A stretch of DNA of 64,000 bases, from the NCBI RefSeq assembly GCF_014652875.1, contig NZ_BMZQ01000001.1, positions 124,001 to 188,000 of the forward strand, written 5' to 3'. The number at the start of each line of letters is the position of its first letter. The first letter of the stretch is position 1. The DNA comes from Tianweitania populi (GTDB taxonomy: Bacteria > Pseudomonadota > Alphaproteobacteria > Rhizobiales > Rhizobiaceae). The notes under the pieces are model-generated. The model was not told where the DNA came from and made no database searches. It saw only the letters and a list, made by a program, of their open reading frames with translations. This document shows, one piece after another, positions 26,671-36,839 of this stretch. The position numbers and the translations under genes are program-made.

Positions 26671-27591
26671 ATGACCACGTCTCCTATCCAACCCGATCCC
26701 TCAGCGATCGGGGGCATACCGAAGGCACCCCTAGCCTTCATGCCAAACACGGCGCGCCTGTTCAAAGAGCGCGCCGTGCGCTTCGAGCGGCTCGCTGAAG
26801 GCAGCCGTCTCGCGCCCTACCTCACCTTCCTTGCCGGTCTGACCCGCATCCAGAGCGAGTTGGTGGAGGCCCTACCGCCACTCGACCCGATCTCGAACGA
26901 GCAGGTCGAACGCGCCCGCAACGCCGCCATGCCGCCGCTCGATCGCTCGGCCATCGGCCAATCCGCCGTTTTTCGCGAGACCCTCAAGCAGTTTCTCGAT
27001 CGCGCCGAAGCGCTCGACAAGCCGGCTGCGGCCGCCGAAGCGCTCGCGCAGGTTCAGCTGGCCGACGAGGCCACGCTGGAGTGGATGGTCGAAAACATCG
27101 CGGCCGACAATTTGCCGATCGAAGCGCTGGCGCAGCATCTCTATGTCGCTGCCGCTACGCAGATCCATGCCGCGCGCCTGGCAAGCGGTCTGGATGCAGC
27201 CAAGCTCGTGCCGATCCAGGTCGGCGTGTGCCCAACCTGCGGCGGCAAGCCGATCGCGTCCATGGTGATCGGCTTCCAGGGCGCGGAAGGCACGCGCTAT
27301 GCCGGCTGTTCCTGCTGCGGCACGCTATGGAACGAAGTCCGCGTCAAATGCCTGGCCTGCGGGTCCACCAAGGGCATCGGCTACCGCGCCGTGGAAAGCG
27401 GCACGGAAGAAGCCACCGTTAAGGCCGAAGTCTGCGACACCTGCCATAGCTGGGTGAAGATCCTTTACCAGAACAAGAACCCATCGCTCGAGATCGTCGC
27501 TGACGATGTCGCGAGCCTCGGACTCGACCTCCTGATGAAGGACACGGAATACAAGCGAGCGGGCTTTAATCCCTTCTTGATGGGATACTGA
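26671..27591 (+). CDS. fdhE: Formate dehydrogenase accessory protein FdhE
   Basis: A 306-residue cytoplasmic maturation factor for Tat-exported formate dehydrogenases. The C-terminal rubredoxin-like half has four cysteine pairs: CPTC, CSCC, CLAC and CDTC. In E. coli, FdhE binds the twin-arginine-bearing catalytic subunit and iron. A GAGGTGAA site precedes the ATG. It lies between the structural genes and selA, joining enzyme maturation with selenocysteine synthesis. Confidence 0.93.
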   Translation: MTTSPIQPDPSAIGGIPKAPLAFMPNTARLFKERAVRFERLAEGSRLAPYLTFLAGLTRIQSELVEALPPLDPISNEQVERARNAAMPPLDRSAIGQSAVFRETLKQFLDRAEALDKPAAAAEALAQVQLADEATLEWMVENIAADNLPIEALAQHLYVAAATQIHAARLASGLDAAKLVPIQVGVCPTCGGKPIASMVIGFQGAEGTRYAGCSCCGTLWNEVRVKCLACGSTKGIGYRAVESGTEEATVKAEVCDTCHSWVKILYQNKNPSLEIVADDVASLGLDLLMKDTEYKRAGFNPFLMGY

Positions 27592-27594
27592 ACC

Positions 27595-28995
27595 GTGTCC
27601 GGCTATGCCGATTTGCGCGCGCTGCCTTCCGTTGATCAGCTGCTGAAGGCGCAAGCCGTTCTGCCGCTGGTGGAACAACACGGCCGCACGATCGTCACGG
27701 AAGAGCTGCGCTCGGTGCTCAGCGAAATCCGCAGCGCGGTTCGCGAGGGCGGGGCTTTGCCGGACACAAACGGCATCGTCGCATCGCTGCTCGGCCGTCT
27801 CGCCTATCGCGGCCGTTCCAACCTGCGCCCGCTGTTCAATCTCACCGGCACGGTGCTGCACACCAATCTCGGCCGCGCTTTGTTGGCCGAGGAAGCGATT
27901 GCCGCCGCCGTCGATGCCATGCGCGAAGCCGCAGCCCTCGAATTCGACCTCGATACCGGCAAGCGCGGCGAACGCGACAGCCATCTGCGCGAACTGCTTT
28001 GCGAACTTACCGGCGCCGAAGATGCGACCATCGTCAACAACAACGCCGCCGCCGTTCTAATTGCGCTGAATGCCGTCGGCGCCGGTCGTCAGGCGATCGT
28101 GTCGCGCGGCGAGCTGATCGAGATCGGCGGCGCCTTCCGCATGCCGGATATCATGGAGCGGGCAGGGGTTGGCCTGGTTGAAGTCGGCACCACCAACCGC
28201 ACCCATGCCAAGGATTACATCAAGGCGATCAATCCCGAAACGGCGCTGATCCTCAAGGTCCACACCTCCAACTATCGCATCGAAGGCTTCACGGCCGAGG
28301 TAGAGGGCGCCGAGCTTGCCACCATCGCGCATGAAGCCGGCGTCTTGCTCCTCAACGATCTCGGCTCCGGCACGCTGGTCGATCTCTCGCGCTACGGCCT
28401 AGCCAAGGAGCCCACCGTGCGCGAAGCGGTAGCAGAGGGCGCCGACCTCGTCACCTTTTCCGGCGACAAGCTGCTCGGCGGTCCGCAGGCCGGCTTCATC
28501 GTCGGCCGCAAGGACCTCATCGCCGCCATCAACAGCAATCCCATGAAACGCGCTCTGCGTGTCGACAAGATCCGGATCGCCGCCATGCTCGCCACCCTGA
28601 AACTCTACCGCGATCCCGACCGCCTCGGCGCCCGCCTGCCAACGCTCCGTATGCTGTCGCGAGGCCAAGCCGAAATCCGCGCCCAGGCGGAGCGCCTTGC
28701 GCCTGAGGTCAGCGCCGTGCTCGCGCCGAAAGGCTATCATGTCGAACCACAAGCCTGTTCCAGCCAGATCGGCTCCGGCGCGCTGCCGGTGGACACCATC
28801 CCCAGCGCCGGCCTGCGCATCTCGGCACCCAGCGGCACGGCACTCGAAGCGCTCGCTGCCCTGTTCCGCTCCCTGCCGCGCCCAATCCTCGGCCGGTTGC
28901 AGGATGGCGCGCTCGTCCTGGACCTGCGCTGCCTCACCGACGAAGTGGCCTTCCTCGACAGCCTCAGCCAAGGCGCGACACATGCGGCTGCTTGA
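27595..28995 (+). CDS. selA: L-seryl-tRNA(Sec) selenium transferase
   Basis: A 466-residue PLP enzyme that converts seryl-tRNA(Sec) to selenocysteyl-tRNA(Sec) with selenophosphate. The PLP lysine is K292 in [14 protein letters not shown], and [17 protein letters not shown] is a SelA hallmark. It starts at GTG 27595, 3 nt after the fdhE stop, and its end overlaps the Sel1-repeat gene by 14 nt. E. coli SelA has a similar length. Confidence 0.95.
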   Translation: MSGYADLRALPSVDQLLKAQAVLPLVEQHGRTIVTEELRSVLSEIRSAVREGGALPDTNGIVASLLGRLAYRGRSNLRPLFNLTGTVLHTNLGRALLAEEAIAAAVDAMREAAALEFDLDTGKRGERDSHLRELLCELTGAEDATIVNNNAAAVLIALNAVGAGRQAIVSRGELIEIGGAFRMPDIMERAGVGLVEVGTTNRTHAKDYIKAINPETALILKVHTSNYRIEGFTAEVEGAELATIAHEAGVLLLNDLGSGTLVDLSRYGLAKEPTVREAVAEGADLVTFSGDKLLGGPQAGFIVGRKDLIAAINSNPMKRALRVDKIRIAAMLATLKLYRDPDRLGARLPTLRMLSRGQAEIRAQAERLAPEVSAVLAPKGYHVEPQACSSQIGSGALPVDTIPSAGLRISAPSGTALEALAALFRSLPRPILGRLQDGALVLDLRCLTDEVAFLDSLSQGATHAAA

Positions 28996-29782
28996 CCGCA
29001 TCTTCGGCCGCAAGCCTGAGCCTGCGGCCGTTATCCCAACCGACCCAATGGCTGACGCGCTTGCCGCCGCGAAAGCTGGCAATTACACGACAGCCCTGTC
29101 GATCTGGGAACGGCTCGCCCAAGACGGCATCGCCCGCGCGCAGAACAATCTCGGTGCCTGCTATGCCGAAGGCCTCGGCGTGCCGAAAGACCGCCAGCAC
29201 GCGGGAGACCTTCTGCGCCGGTCAGCCGAAGCCGGCGATCCTGTCGGCCAACGCAACTACGCCGCGTTCCACATGCAGGGCGTCACCGGCAGCGATCCCG
29301 ATTACGCCATCGCCGCCGACTATTACCGCCGCGCCGCAGACCAAGGCGACGCTCCCGCGCAGGACATGCTGAGCTGGATGCTGCTCGAAGGCGAGATCAT
29401 GCCAGCCGATCCCGCCGAAGCCCGCCGCTGGGCGCATGAAGCCGCCGAAAGCGGCATCGCGTCCTCCATGACCCGTCTCGGCATGCTCTACCACAATGCG
29501 CTCGGCGTCGACCGCGAGCCGCATCAGGCCGTTTACTGGTGGAGCAAGGGTGCGAGTGCAGGGGATGCCGATGCCCAGGCCATGCTCGGCGCCGCCTACC
29601 ACATGGGTGCGGGCACGGAGCGCGACGGCATCACCGCTCTGGCCTGGCTGATCCGCGCAGTGAGCGGCGGCAGCACGCTGGCCGGACCGTTCGTCGGCCC
29701 GGTACGCGACAGCCTTTCGTCTGACGAGATCCAGGAAGCCGAACGCCGCGCCGCCGCCTTTTTGACCGAGGCAGCACAATGA
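28982..29782 (+). CDS. Sel1-like (TPR) repeat protein between selA and selB
   Basis: A 266-residue protein. A short N-terminal segment ([11 protein letters not shown]) is followed from about residue 25 by a run of Sel1-like repeats with the pattern [18 protein letters not shown] and [13 protein letters not shown]. It overlaps selA by 14 nt and selB by 4 nt, so it is translationally locked between them. Sel1 repeats are protein-interaction modules; the name has nothing to do with selenium. There is no signal peptide. A scaffold for the Sec machinery is possible but unproven. Confidence 0.85.
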   Translation: MRLLDRIFGRKPEPAAVIPTDPMADALAAAKAGNYTTALSIWERLAQDGIARAQNNLGACYAEGLGVPKDRQHAGDLLRRSAEAGDPVGQRNYAAFHMQGVTGSDPDYAIAADYYRRAADQGDAPAQDMLSWMLLEGEIMPADPAEARRWAHEAAESGIASSMTRLGMLYHNALGVDREPHQAVYWWSKGASAGDADAQAMLGAAYHMGAGTERDGITALAWLIRAVSGGSTLAGPFVGPVRDSLSSDEIQEAERRAAAFLTEAAQ

Positions 29783-31740
29783 TCGTCGGCACCGCCGGTC
29801 ATATTGATCACGGCAAGACGACGCTCGTCAAAGCGCTTACCGGCACCGATGCCGACCGCCTCAAGGAAGAAAAAGCGCGCGGCATCACCATCGATCTCGG
29901 CTTCGCCTATGCCCGCTTTGCTGATGAAGCGATCACCGGCTTCATCGATGTTCCCGGCCACGAGCGCTTCATCCACACCATGCTCGCAGGCGCCGGCGGT
30001 ATCGATTACGCCCTGCTGGTGGTGGCCGCCGACGACGGCATCAAGCCGCAAACCACCGAACACCTCGCCATCCTCGATCTCCTTGGCGTATCCCGCGGTC
30101 TGGTCTGCATCACCAAGGCCGACCTCGCGCCGCCCGAGCGCCTCGACGAACTGGCAGAGCAAATCCAGCTTCTGCTCGCCCCGACGACCCTCAAGGACAT
30201 CGATATCCTGCCGGTGTCAGCCGCATCCGGCTGGAACATCGATGCGCTGAAACAGCGACTGGCGGACGCCGAACGTGCAACCACCGCCGCCAGCGCCGAA
30301 GGCCGCTTCCGCCTCGCCGTCGACCGCAGCTTCACCCTGTCCGGCGCCGGTACCGTCGTCACCGGCACCGTTCTGTCCGGCTCGGTTGCCGTCGGCGATC
30401 GCGTCACGATCTCGCCCCCCGGCCTCTCTGCCCGCATCCGCTCCATCCACGCCCAGAACCAGCAAGCCGAGCGCGGCGTCGCCGGCCAGCGCTGCGCCCT
30501 CAACCTCGCAGGCGAGGGCATCTCCAAGGACGCCATCACCCGCGGCGACATGGTGCTCGATCCCACCCTGCACGCCCCCACCACACGCATCGACGTCGAA
30601 TTGAGCGTGCTCGACAGCGAGCCGAAGCCGCTCAGTGACTGGTTCTCCGCCCGTTTCCACCATGCCAGCGCAGAAACCGGCGCCCGCATCGTGCCTCTGG
30701 AGGGTCCGGTTGCGCCTGGCAGTCGCGGCAAGGTGCAACTCGTCCTCGACCGCCCGATCGCCACAACCGTCGGCGACCGCTTCATCCTGCGCGACGTCTC
30801 CGCCCAACGCACCATCGGCGGCGGGCGCCTTCTCGATCTGCGCGCCCCCTTACGCAAACGCCGCACGCCGGAACGCCTAAGCTTCCTCGATGCCGCAGCA
30901 CTTTCAGATGCCGGCGAAGCCTTGCGGGCGATGCTCGACACTTCGCCCTATCTCGTTGATCTGCAAGCCTTTGCCCAAGACCGCGCCCTTTCAGAAGCAC
31001 AGCTTCAATCAGCGATTACCTCCGCAGCCGCCGAGATCATCGAAAGCCCCTCCGGCCGCCATGCCCTCTCGGCTGCGCACCGCCAGCAGTTCTCGGACGA
31101 GGTGCAAACCCTCCTCGCAACCTTCCACGCCGACAATCCCGACCTCCAGGGCATGGGTCGCGAACGGCTTCGGCTACAGGTAACGCCCCGGCTCCCAGCT
31201 CCCGCTTTCCTTACCGCCTTGCGCGCCGAACAGGCAGCCGGGCGCATCATCTTGGAGGGTGCGTTCGTTCGGGTACCCGGTCATGAGGTCCGATTAACCG
31301 GTCAGGAAGAGGAAATTTACGGTCAGATCCTCCCGTTTTTGCAAGGAGAAGACCGGTTTCGACCCTTTCGCGTCCGGGATTTTGCCGAAAATCTGGGTCT
31401 CGACGAGCGCGAAATCCGCCGCGTTCTCAAACTCTGCGCCCGCCTCGGCCGCCTTGACCAGATCCGCCACGACCACTTTTTCACCCGCCAGACGACCGCC
31501 GAGATGGTCGAGATTATCCGCGACGTCGCCGCCAAGACCGAGCGCGGCGAATTTACCGCAGCCTTGTTTCGCGACCGGGTCAACAACGGCCGCAAGGTCG
31601 CAATCGAGATCCTCGAATTCTTCGACCGCCAGGGCATCACCATCCGCCGCGGCGATCTGCGCCGCATCAATCCGCATCGTCTCGACCTGTATAGCGGCGA
31701 GACGGAATCGACAGCCGGCGTTGTGTCTGGCAAAGACTGA
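29779..31740 (+). CDS. selB: Selenocysteine-specific elongation factor SelB
   Basis: A 653-residue translational GTPase that delivers Sec-tRNA to UGA codons marked by SECIS. The G1 motif is GHIDHGKTT (about 7-15), G3 is DVPGHERF and G4 is TKAD. EF-Tu-like domains II and III follow, then C-terminal winged helices (from about residue 380) that bind the SECIS loop. The start overlaps the Sel1 protein stop. Its target here is the UGA in fdoG. Confidence 0.95.
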   Translation: MIVGTAGHIDHGKTTLVKALTGTDADRLKEEKARGITIDLGFAYARFADEAITGFIDVPGHERFIHTMLAGAGGIDYALLVVAADDGIKPQTTEHLAILDLLGVSRGLVCITKADLAPPERLDELAEQIQLLLAPTTLKDIDILPVSAASGWNIDALKQRLADAERATTAASAEGRFRLAVDRSFTLSGAGTVVTGTVLSGSVAVGDRVTISPPGLSARIRSIHAQNQQAERGVAGQRCALNLAGEGISKDAITRGDMVLDPTLHAPTTRIDVELSVLDSEPKPLSDWFSARFHHASAETGARIVPLEGPVAPGSRGKVQLVLDRPIATTVGDRFILRDVSAQRTIGGGRLLDLRAPLRKRRTPERLSFLDAAALSDAGEALRAMLDTSPYLVDLQAFAQDRALSEAQLQSAITSAAAEIIESPSGRHALSAAHRQQFSDEVQTLLATFHADNPDLQGMGRERLRLQVTPRLPAPAFLTALRAEQAAGRIILEGAFVRVPGHEVRLTGQEEEIYGQILPFLQGEDRFRPFRVRDFAENLGLDEREIRRVLKLCARLGRLDQIRHDHFFTRQTTAEMVEIIRDVAAKTERGEFTAALFRDRVNNGRKVAIEILEFFDRQGITIRRGDLRRINPHRLDLYSGETESTAGVVSGKD

Positions 31741-31876
31741 AGCGGACGCGACTGCCGTTAGTTCCTAGAACGGGGTCGGGCGACCGATTGACGTCACGTT
31801 GCTGCCGCGAGTTCACGCCGGCCGTCCTGTTTTCGCGGTTGCGGCTTCGGCCGAAATCACCCACTGAAGGCGGTAT

Positions 31877-31972
31877 GGAAGAGAATCGTCCCCGGTGGGG
31901 CGTCCGGACTTCAAATCCGGGTGGGGCAGCGAGGCTGTCCTGGGTGGGTTCGACTCCCATTCTCTTCCGCCA
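31877..31972 (+). tRNA. selC: tRNA-Sec (anticodon TCA)
   Basis: A 96-nt tRNA with the 8-bp acceptor arm typical of bacterial tRNA-Sec: GGAAGAGA pairs with TCTCTTCC, followed by discriminator G and an encoded CCA (31970-31972). The anticodon loop CTTCAAA presents TCA at 31911-31913. A long variable arm and GGTTCGACTCC T-loop follow. It closely matches E. coli selC and lies 136 nt after selB. Confidence 0.97.
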
Positions 31973-32006
31973 TCAGCCCTTCACTTCCGCCACGGGGAAG
32001 CACGCC

Positions 32007-32390
32007 TTGACGGACAAAACCCTTGACACCGATTTCGACGATTGGATCACGGCGACCTTCCGCGAAACCGGCTCCTTCACGATGATCTTCGTGCTGGTGC
32101 GGATCGGCGAAAACAATGTCGATCTGCTGCGCTCGGCCTATCTGCACGTCATCGGCGACGAGTTGCGCTGGCCGGATATGTTGAAGGTGTTTGAAGGCGC
32201 GGGTGTCCAGTGGTCGGGCGCCGTGTTCTTCCGGGCGGGGCGTGAGGGCATCGTGCGGGATGAGGAAGCCAAGGCGCGGCTTGGGTCGCTGATCCGCAAG
32301 CTGCACGAAGACCGCTCGATCATCCGGGATGGCGAGTTCTTCAATGCCGATGGCTTGCGGCTGGCGATCGAGGAAGTCAGCCTACATTGA
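32007..32390 (+). CDS. Hypothetical protein next to tRNA-Sec, TTG start
   Basis: A 127-residue soluble protein that I do not recognise. Segments include FDDWITATFRETGSFTMIF, YLHVIGDELRWPDMLKVFEG and VQWSGAVFFRAGREGIV. It starts best at TTG 32007 because GGGGAAG (31994-32000) stands 6 nt upstream; no ATG fits after the tRNA, whose CCA ends 34 nt earlier. No cysteine or histidine cluster, signal or membrane helix is seen. Its place between selC and selD hints at a link with selenium use, nothing more. Confidence 0.6.
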   Translation: MTDKTLDTDFDDWITATFRETGSFTMIFVLVRIGENNVDLLRSAYLHVIGDELRWPDMLKVFEGAGVQWSGAVFFRAGREGIVRDEEAKARLGSLIRKLHEDRSIIRDGEFFNADGLRLAIEEVSLH

Positions 32391-32417
32391 CCGCCTCGAC
32401 TCCACGGAATGCCGTCC

Positions 32418-32804
32418 TCAACAGCCGGCAGTAGCAGGCACCGACTGGCCTTGCGCGGCCGGCGTCACCTTTTCCGGCACGCCGGCAAGGTCGATGCCGC
32501 GTGCCGTGGGCGGCTGCCACGTCGGCGACGCGGCTGTGGCGCCTTGCGGGTTGGTGCCGATATAGGCACCACCCGTGCCGCCGCTCCAGCCGGTCGATCC
32601 GGTATTGCCCGGCGCCGTGCCGTCAGCCGAGTTGCGATCGGGCGCCGTTGCAGGCTCGGCCTTGCTTGCGGCCTGCGTGCAGTTCGTCTTGTCGCCTGGC
32701 CGGCTGACATCGTTGGGCGTTTGAGCGAAAGCGGGTGCCGCGCTCATGAAACCGACGGTGGTCAAAGCCAGCAGAACACGGCGAAGGGCGGTTTGATCGC
32801 GCAT
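32418..32804 (-). CDS. Small exported hypothetical protein
   Basis: A 128-residue protein with a clear signal peptide (about 1-28, ending APAFA). The mature part is low-complexity, rich in Ala, Pro, Gly, Thr and Asn (GNTGSTGWSGGTGGAYIGTN). One Cys lies early and one is the last residue, which could form a disulfide. No enzyme domain is visible. It is in the same direction as selD, 65 nt downstream of that gene's stop. Confidence 0.6.
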   Translation of the reverse strand: MRDQTALRRVLLALTTVGFMSAAPAFAQTPNDVSRPGDKTNCTQAASKAEPATAPDRNSADGTAPGNTGSTGWSGGTGGAYIGTNPQGATAASPTWQPPTARGIDLAGVPEKVTPAAQGQSVPATAGC

Positions 32805-32869
32805 GACAATCTCCTATTCAACCTCAATAACGAAGGGGCCGGGGCGCTTGTTCCCGAACCGTTCGTCGA

Positions 32870-33919
32870 TCAGGCCGCGACGGTGATGCCGGCTGAGCCA
32901 GCTTCGGCCTTGCCGATGATCGTCGCCAGCGGATAACCGGCGTCGCGAATGGTTTTCAGCAGAGCTTCCGCCTTGTCCGGCGCACAGGCAACCAGCAGCC
33001 CGCCCGAGGTCTGCGGGTCGGCGAGAAGCAGGCGCTGCCAGTCCGGCATGCCCGCGGGCAAGGTGATGTCTGCGCCGTAGCTGTCCCAGTTGCGATGGGA
33101 AGCACCGGTGATGAAGCCGCTTTCCGCAAGCGCCTTGGCTTGGCTGAGGAAGGGCAGATCATCGAGCGATAAGGTGAGTTGCAGGTTGGAAGCCTTCGCC
33201 ATTTCCAGCCCGTGGCCGAGAATGCCGAAGCCGGTCACATCCGTGAGGGCATGCACATCGGGGTTGGCGGCGAGTTCCGTGCCGACGTGGTTCAGCAGGG
33301 TCGTGGACGCCACCATTTCGTCATAGCAGCCGTCCGGCAGCGCGTTCTTCTTCAGCGCCGATGAATAAATGCCGATGCCCAGCCCCTTGGTCAGTATCAG
33401 CGCATCGCCGGCCTTGGCGCCATCGTTGCGGCGCACCTGTTCCGGCCGGCAGATGCCGATCACGGCGAGGCCATAGATCGGCTCGACGGAGTCGATGGAA
33501 TGGCCGCCGGCGACGGGAATGCCGGCTTCCGCGCAGATCGACGCGCCGCCTTCGAGGATCTTGCCGATGGTGGCTGGTTCCAGCTTGTTGATGGGCATGC
33601 CGACCAGCGCCAGCGCCATGATCGGCTTGCCGCCCATGGCATAGATGTCGGAGATCGCGTTGGTCGCGGCGATGCGGCCGAAGTCGCGAGGATCGTCGAC
33701 GATCGGCATGAAGAAGTCGGTGGTGGCGATCACGCAGGTGTTGTCGTCGACCTGCCAGACGGCGGCATCATCGGCGGTCTCGTTGCCGACCAGCAGCTGC
33801 GAAAAGGGCTGCGCGGCAGGCTGTGAAGCCAGCAACTGGCGCAGAACGGCGGGCGCCAGCTTGCAGCCGCAGCCGCCGCCATGGGCGAGATCCGTCAAAC
33901 GGGGCGTGATGGAGTCCAT
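32870..33919 (-). CDS. selD: Selenide, water dikinase (selenophosphate synthetase)
   Basis: A 349-residue enzyme that makes selenophosphate from selenide and ATP, the donor used by Sel[12 protein letters not shown] near the N terminus carries catalytic Cys17 and Lys20, the same numbers as E. coli SelD, so this copy uses Cys rather than Sec. PurM-like ATP-binding ([29 protein letters not shown]) and C-terminal domains are complete. ATG 33919 is chosen over an in-frame codon at 34030 because it gives the family N terminus. It is transcribed opposite to fdo-sel, completing the Sec gene set. Confidence 0.95.
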   Translation of the reverse strand: MDSITPRLTDLAHGGGCGCKLAPAVLRQLLASQPAAQPFSQLLVGNETADDAAVWQVDDNTCVIATTDFFMPIVDDPRDFGRIAATNAISDIYAMGGKPIMALALVGMPINKLEPATIGKILEGGASICAEAGIPVAGGHSIDSVEPIYGLAVIGICRPEQVRRNDGAKAGDALILTKGLGIGIYSSALKKNALPDGCYDEMVASTTLLNHVGTELAANPDVHALTDVTGFGILGHGLEMAKASNLQLTLSLDDLPFLSQAKALAESGFITGASHRNWDSYGADITLPAGMPDWQRLLLADPQTSGGLLVACAPDKAEALLKTIRDAGYPLATIIGKAEAGSAGITVAA

Positions 33920-34032
33920 GATTTCACCTAGGTCTTCAAACCGGGACGAGGGGTGTGAGACCGCTTTCCCGTCGAGGGGAGACAGGTTCGACATGGAGGC
34001 TGACCCACACGGGGCACATGCGCAAAGCATAG

Positions 34033-34050
34033 CATCTCGGGCGCGAGATG
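34033..34050 (-). terminator. Hairpin between FecE-type ATPase and selD
   Basis: CATCTCG (34033-34039) and CGAGATG (34044-34050) form a perfect 7-bp stem with a GGCG loop, 53 nt after the ATPase stop on the minus strand. No U-run follows, so it is only a weak candidate terminator before selD. Confidence 0.3.
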
Positions 34051-34102
34051 AAAGGTCTGCGAGCCCTTGGCTGCCGGGTACGGGGTGGACGGATTGTCCG
34101 CC

Positions 34103-34882
34103 CTAGAGCGGGATCACCATCGGCGTGCCGGTCACCGGATCGGCCATGATCTGCGCTTGAAGGCCGAAGGCGCTCAGCAGATGCTCCGGTGTCAGCACAG
34201 CGGCCGGCGGGCCTTCCGCCACCAGCCCTTCCTTTCCGAGCAGGATTAGATGATCGGAAAAACGTGCTGCGAGGTTGAGGTCGTGCAGCACGCTGACGAC
34301 CGTCGTGCCGGCTTGCAGGTTGCGGCGGCGCAGCAGCGACAGGACTTCGATCTGGTGCGGCAGGTCGAGCCAGGTAGTGGGCTCGTCAAGCAGCAGGATG
34401 GGCGTGGCCTGTGCCAGTGCCAGCGCGATCCAGGCCCGTTGGCGTTGCCCGCCCGACAATTCGTCCAGCGCGCGGTCGGCATTCTGGGTCATGGCAACCG
34501 CATCGAGCGCCTGCGTGCAGGCGGCTTCATCTGCCGGGGTCCAGGGTGCCAGAAAGCCGCGCCAAGGCGCGCGCCCCCGCCGCACCAGCTCGCCGACGGA
34601 AATGCCCTGCGGCGCCAGCGGCGCTTGCGGGAGGATGGCGATGTCGCGGGCAAGCGTACGCGTGTTCTCGTTGCGGATGTCCTTGCCGTTCAGCGTCACA
34701 CGCCCGCCGGTGAGCGGAAGCAGCCGGGCGCAGGCGCGCAGGAGCGTGGACTTGCCGCAGCCATTCGGTCCTAGGATCGATGTCATGCAGCCGGTCGGCA
34801 GGTCGAGCGTGAGATTGTTTATCACGCGGCGGTCAGGATAGCCGAGCGTCAGGTTTTCTGTCCTGAGGATCTTGTTTGTCAC
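34103..34882 (-). CDS. Siderophore-type ABC transporter ATP-binding protein (FecE/FhuC type)
   Basis: About 259 residues from GTG 34882, which overlaps the permease stop by 4 nt. It has Walker A GPNGCGKST, the signature LSGGQRQRAWIALAL, Walker B ILLLDEPTTWLD and the switch VVSVLHDLNLA. The WLDLPHQIEVL stretch is typical of iron-siderophore ATPases. It is the last gene of the four-gene minus-strand importer. Confidence 0.9.
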   Translation of the reverse strand: MTNKILRTENLTLGYPDRRVINNLTLDLPTGCMTSILGPNGCGKSTLLRACARLLPLTGGRVTLNGKDIRNENTRTLARDIAILPQAPLAPQGISVGELVRRGRAPWRGFLAPWTPADEAACTQALDAVAMTQNADRALDELSGGQRQRAWIALALAQATPILLLDEPTTWLDLPHQIEVLSLLRRRNLQAGTTVVSVLHDLNLAARFSDHLILLGKEGLVAEGPPAAVLTPEHLLSAFGLQAQIMADPVTGTPMVIPL

Positions 34883-35856
34883 AGCTCGCCCTTTTCCATT
34901 TCGCGCGACAACCGCCAAAGGAGATAAGGCGCGCCGAGCAGACCGGTCATGACGGCGATCGGCAGCTGCAAACCTGGGATGGCCGCACGCGCCACGAGGT
35001 CAGACGCCACGCAGATCAGCGCGCCAGCGCCGGCGGCAGCGAAGAGCCGTGCGGCAGGTAGGCGCGCGCCGGTCAATGCCGCGCCGAGTGGCGGCGCCAT
35101 CAGCGCTACAAAGGGGATTGGTCCGGCGACGGCCACAGCGGCGGCAGCGAGCAGAACGGCCGTACCGACCAGGCTCCAGCGCGCGCGCTCGACATGAAGG
35201 CCGAGGCCGGCGGACAGGTCATGCCCGAGTTCGAGCAGCTTGAGGGCGGGGATCTGCGCGGCAACCGCCACAGCGAGCACCGCGCCGATGATCCACACCT
35301 GCGCGGCATGGCCCCAATCGCGCGCGGCCAGCGAGCCGGACAACCAGCGCTGCGCTTCGGTGGCTTCACTGTTCGGCAAAGTGAGCAGCAGGAAGGAACC
35401 GATCGCGGCGGCGGTGAAGCCGACGCCGAGGCCAACCAGGATCAGCGTCAGGGTCGAGGTGGGGTGGCCGGGGCGGTACGCCAGAGCGGCCATCACGAGC
35501 GCCGCGATCAAACCACCGCCCGCCGCAAGCAGCGGCATCGGCAGGGTGAGCCCGACCGATACGGCAAAGATCACGGCCAGACCGGCGCCGGAATTAAAGC
35601 CGAGCACATCCGGGGCAGCAAGCGGATTGCGCAGCAGGGTTTGCAGCAAGGCACCCGACAAACCAAGCAGCGTGCCGGCGCCGAGTGCGGTGGCGATGCG
35701 CGGCCCGCGCAGAACGCGGATCGTCAGCGCGCCGGGCCCTTCGCCGCTGACAAGACCGTGCCAGAGCGCAGCCGGGCCGATCGCAACTTCGCCGATCATC
35801 AGCGAAAGGAGAATCGCTGCCAGCAGCAGGATGACAAGAAGCAGCCCGCTTTTCAT
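34879..35856 (-). CDS. FecCD-family siderophore ABC transporter permease (second)
   Basis: About 325 residues with roughly nine to ten membrane helices. RGPRIATALGAGTLLGLSGALLQTLLRNPLAAPDVLG and GPIPFVALMAPPLGAALTG are family blocks. ATG 35856 overlaps the first permease stop by 4 nt; an earlier codon at 35892 is less likely. Two different permeases here imply a heterodimeric FecC/FecD or FepD/FepG arrangement, unlike the single-permease B12-riboswitch system at 2392. Confidence 0.88.
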   Translation of the reverse strand: MKSGLLLVILLLAAILLSLMIGEVAIGPAALWHGLVSGEGPGALTIRVLRGPRIATALGAGTLLGLSGALLQTLLRNPLAAPDVLGFNSGAGLAVIFAVSVGLTLPMPLLAAGGGLIAALVMAALAYRPGHPTSTLTLILVGLGVGFTAAAIGSFLLLTLPNSEATEAQRWLSGSLAARDWGHAAQVWIIGAVLAVAVAAQIPALKLLELGHDLSAGLGLHVERARWSLVGTAVLLAAAAVAVAGPIPFVALMAPPLGAALTGARLPAARLFAAAGAGALICVASDLVARAAIPGLQLPIAVMTGLLGAPYLLWRLSREMEKGEL

Positions 35857-36839
35857 GCGTGGCGCTCGCGTTGCAGCGTGCGGGCGATCCACACGAAAAC
35901 CGGCCCGCCGATCAGCGCTGTCATGACCCCGACGCGGACTTCCGCCGGTGCGAGAACGAGGCGGCCGATCGTGTCTGCGAGAAGCAGGATGGTTGCGCCG
36001 AGAACGGCCGAGGCCAGCATTTCGCGTCTGAGATCATGGCCGGACAGGCGGCGGGCGAGCGGCGGCACCATCAGGCCCAAAAAGGCGATCGGGCCGGCAA
36101 CGGCCACGGCGGCACCGGTCAGCAGCGTCACCACGCCAAGCGCGCCGGCTTGTGCCTGAACCACCCGCGTGCCGAGGCCTCGCGCGAGTGTGGTGCCGAG
36201 CGACAGGGTTTCGATTACCGGGGCCAGAACGATGGCGAGCGCGGTTGCGGCCAAGGCCGTCAGGCCCATGGCAAGCAGCGGGCGCTCGCCAGCCTGCGCC
36301 AGCGAGCCGGTGACCCAGAAGCGGTAAACATCGAGCGAGTCGCTGCGGGTGAGAACGATCGCCGACACCAAGGACAGAAGCAGCGCGTTCATGGCGGCAC
36401 CCGCCAGCGTCAGGCGCACTGGCCCGACATCGCCGCGCAAACCGCCGCCAAGCGCGAAAACAAGGCCGGCCGCGATCGCCGCACCGGGAAAGGCCAGTGC
36501 TGCCACCACGCCGCTATCGGCCTGGCCGAGCAGCAGCGCGCCGAGCACCACGGAAAAAGCGGCACCGGCACCCACGCCGAGAATGCCGGGATCGGCGAGG
36601 GGATTGCGCGTCAGCGCCTGCATCACCGTTCCCGCCATCCCCAGTGACGCCCCCGCGATGAGGCCCGCGATTAGGCGCGGAAAGCGGATCGAGGCGAGGG
36701 TGAGATGCACGGGATTGCTGGGGTCGTAAGCAGTGATCACGCCCCAGAACTCGGCCGGCCCGATTGTGCGCACGCCGACACACAGCGTCAGCAACGCCGC
36801 TGCAAGGAGAAGCGCAAAAAGGCCGACGCCTGTCTTCAA
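35853..36839 (-). CDS. FecCD-family siderophore ABC transporter permease (first)
   Basis: A 328-residue permease with the hallmark RFPRLIAGLIAGASLGMAGTVMQALTRNPLADPGILGVGAGAA and the late GPIAFLGLMVPPLARRLSG. Overlaps of 4 nt with the binding-protein gene before it and the second permease after it show a tightly coupled operon. Confidence 0.89.
   Translation of the reverse strand: MKTGVGLFALLLAAALLTLCVGVRTIGPAEFWGVITAYDPSNPVHLTLASIRFPRLIAGLIAGASLGMAGTVMQALTRNPLADPGILGVGAGAAFSVVLGALLLGQADSGVVAALAFPGAAIAAGLVFALGGGLRGDVGPVRLTLAGAAMNALLLSLVSAIVLTRSDSLDVYRFWVTGSLAQAGERPLLAMGLTALAATALAIVLAPVIETLSLGTTLARGLGTRVVQAQAGALGVVTLLTGAAVAVAGPIAFLGLMVPPLARRLSGHDLRREMLASAVLGATILLLADTIGRLVLAPAEVRVGVMTALIGGPVFVWIARTLQRERHA

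Noticed and set aside
28982-29782. Sel1-repeat gene taken as a selenium enzyme because of its name and place
   Set aside because: Sel1 repeats are named after a C. elegans gene and are protein-binding TPR-like units; no selenium chemistry is implied by the domain.
31877-31972. tRNA-Sec as an integration site for a mobile element
   Set aside because: No integrase, direct repeat of the tRNA 3' end or phage gene is seen nearby.
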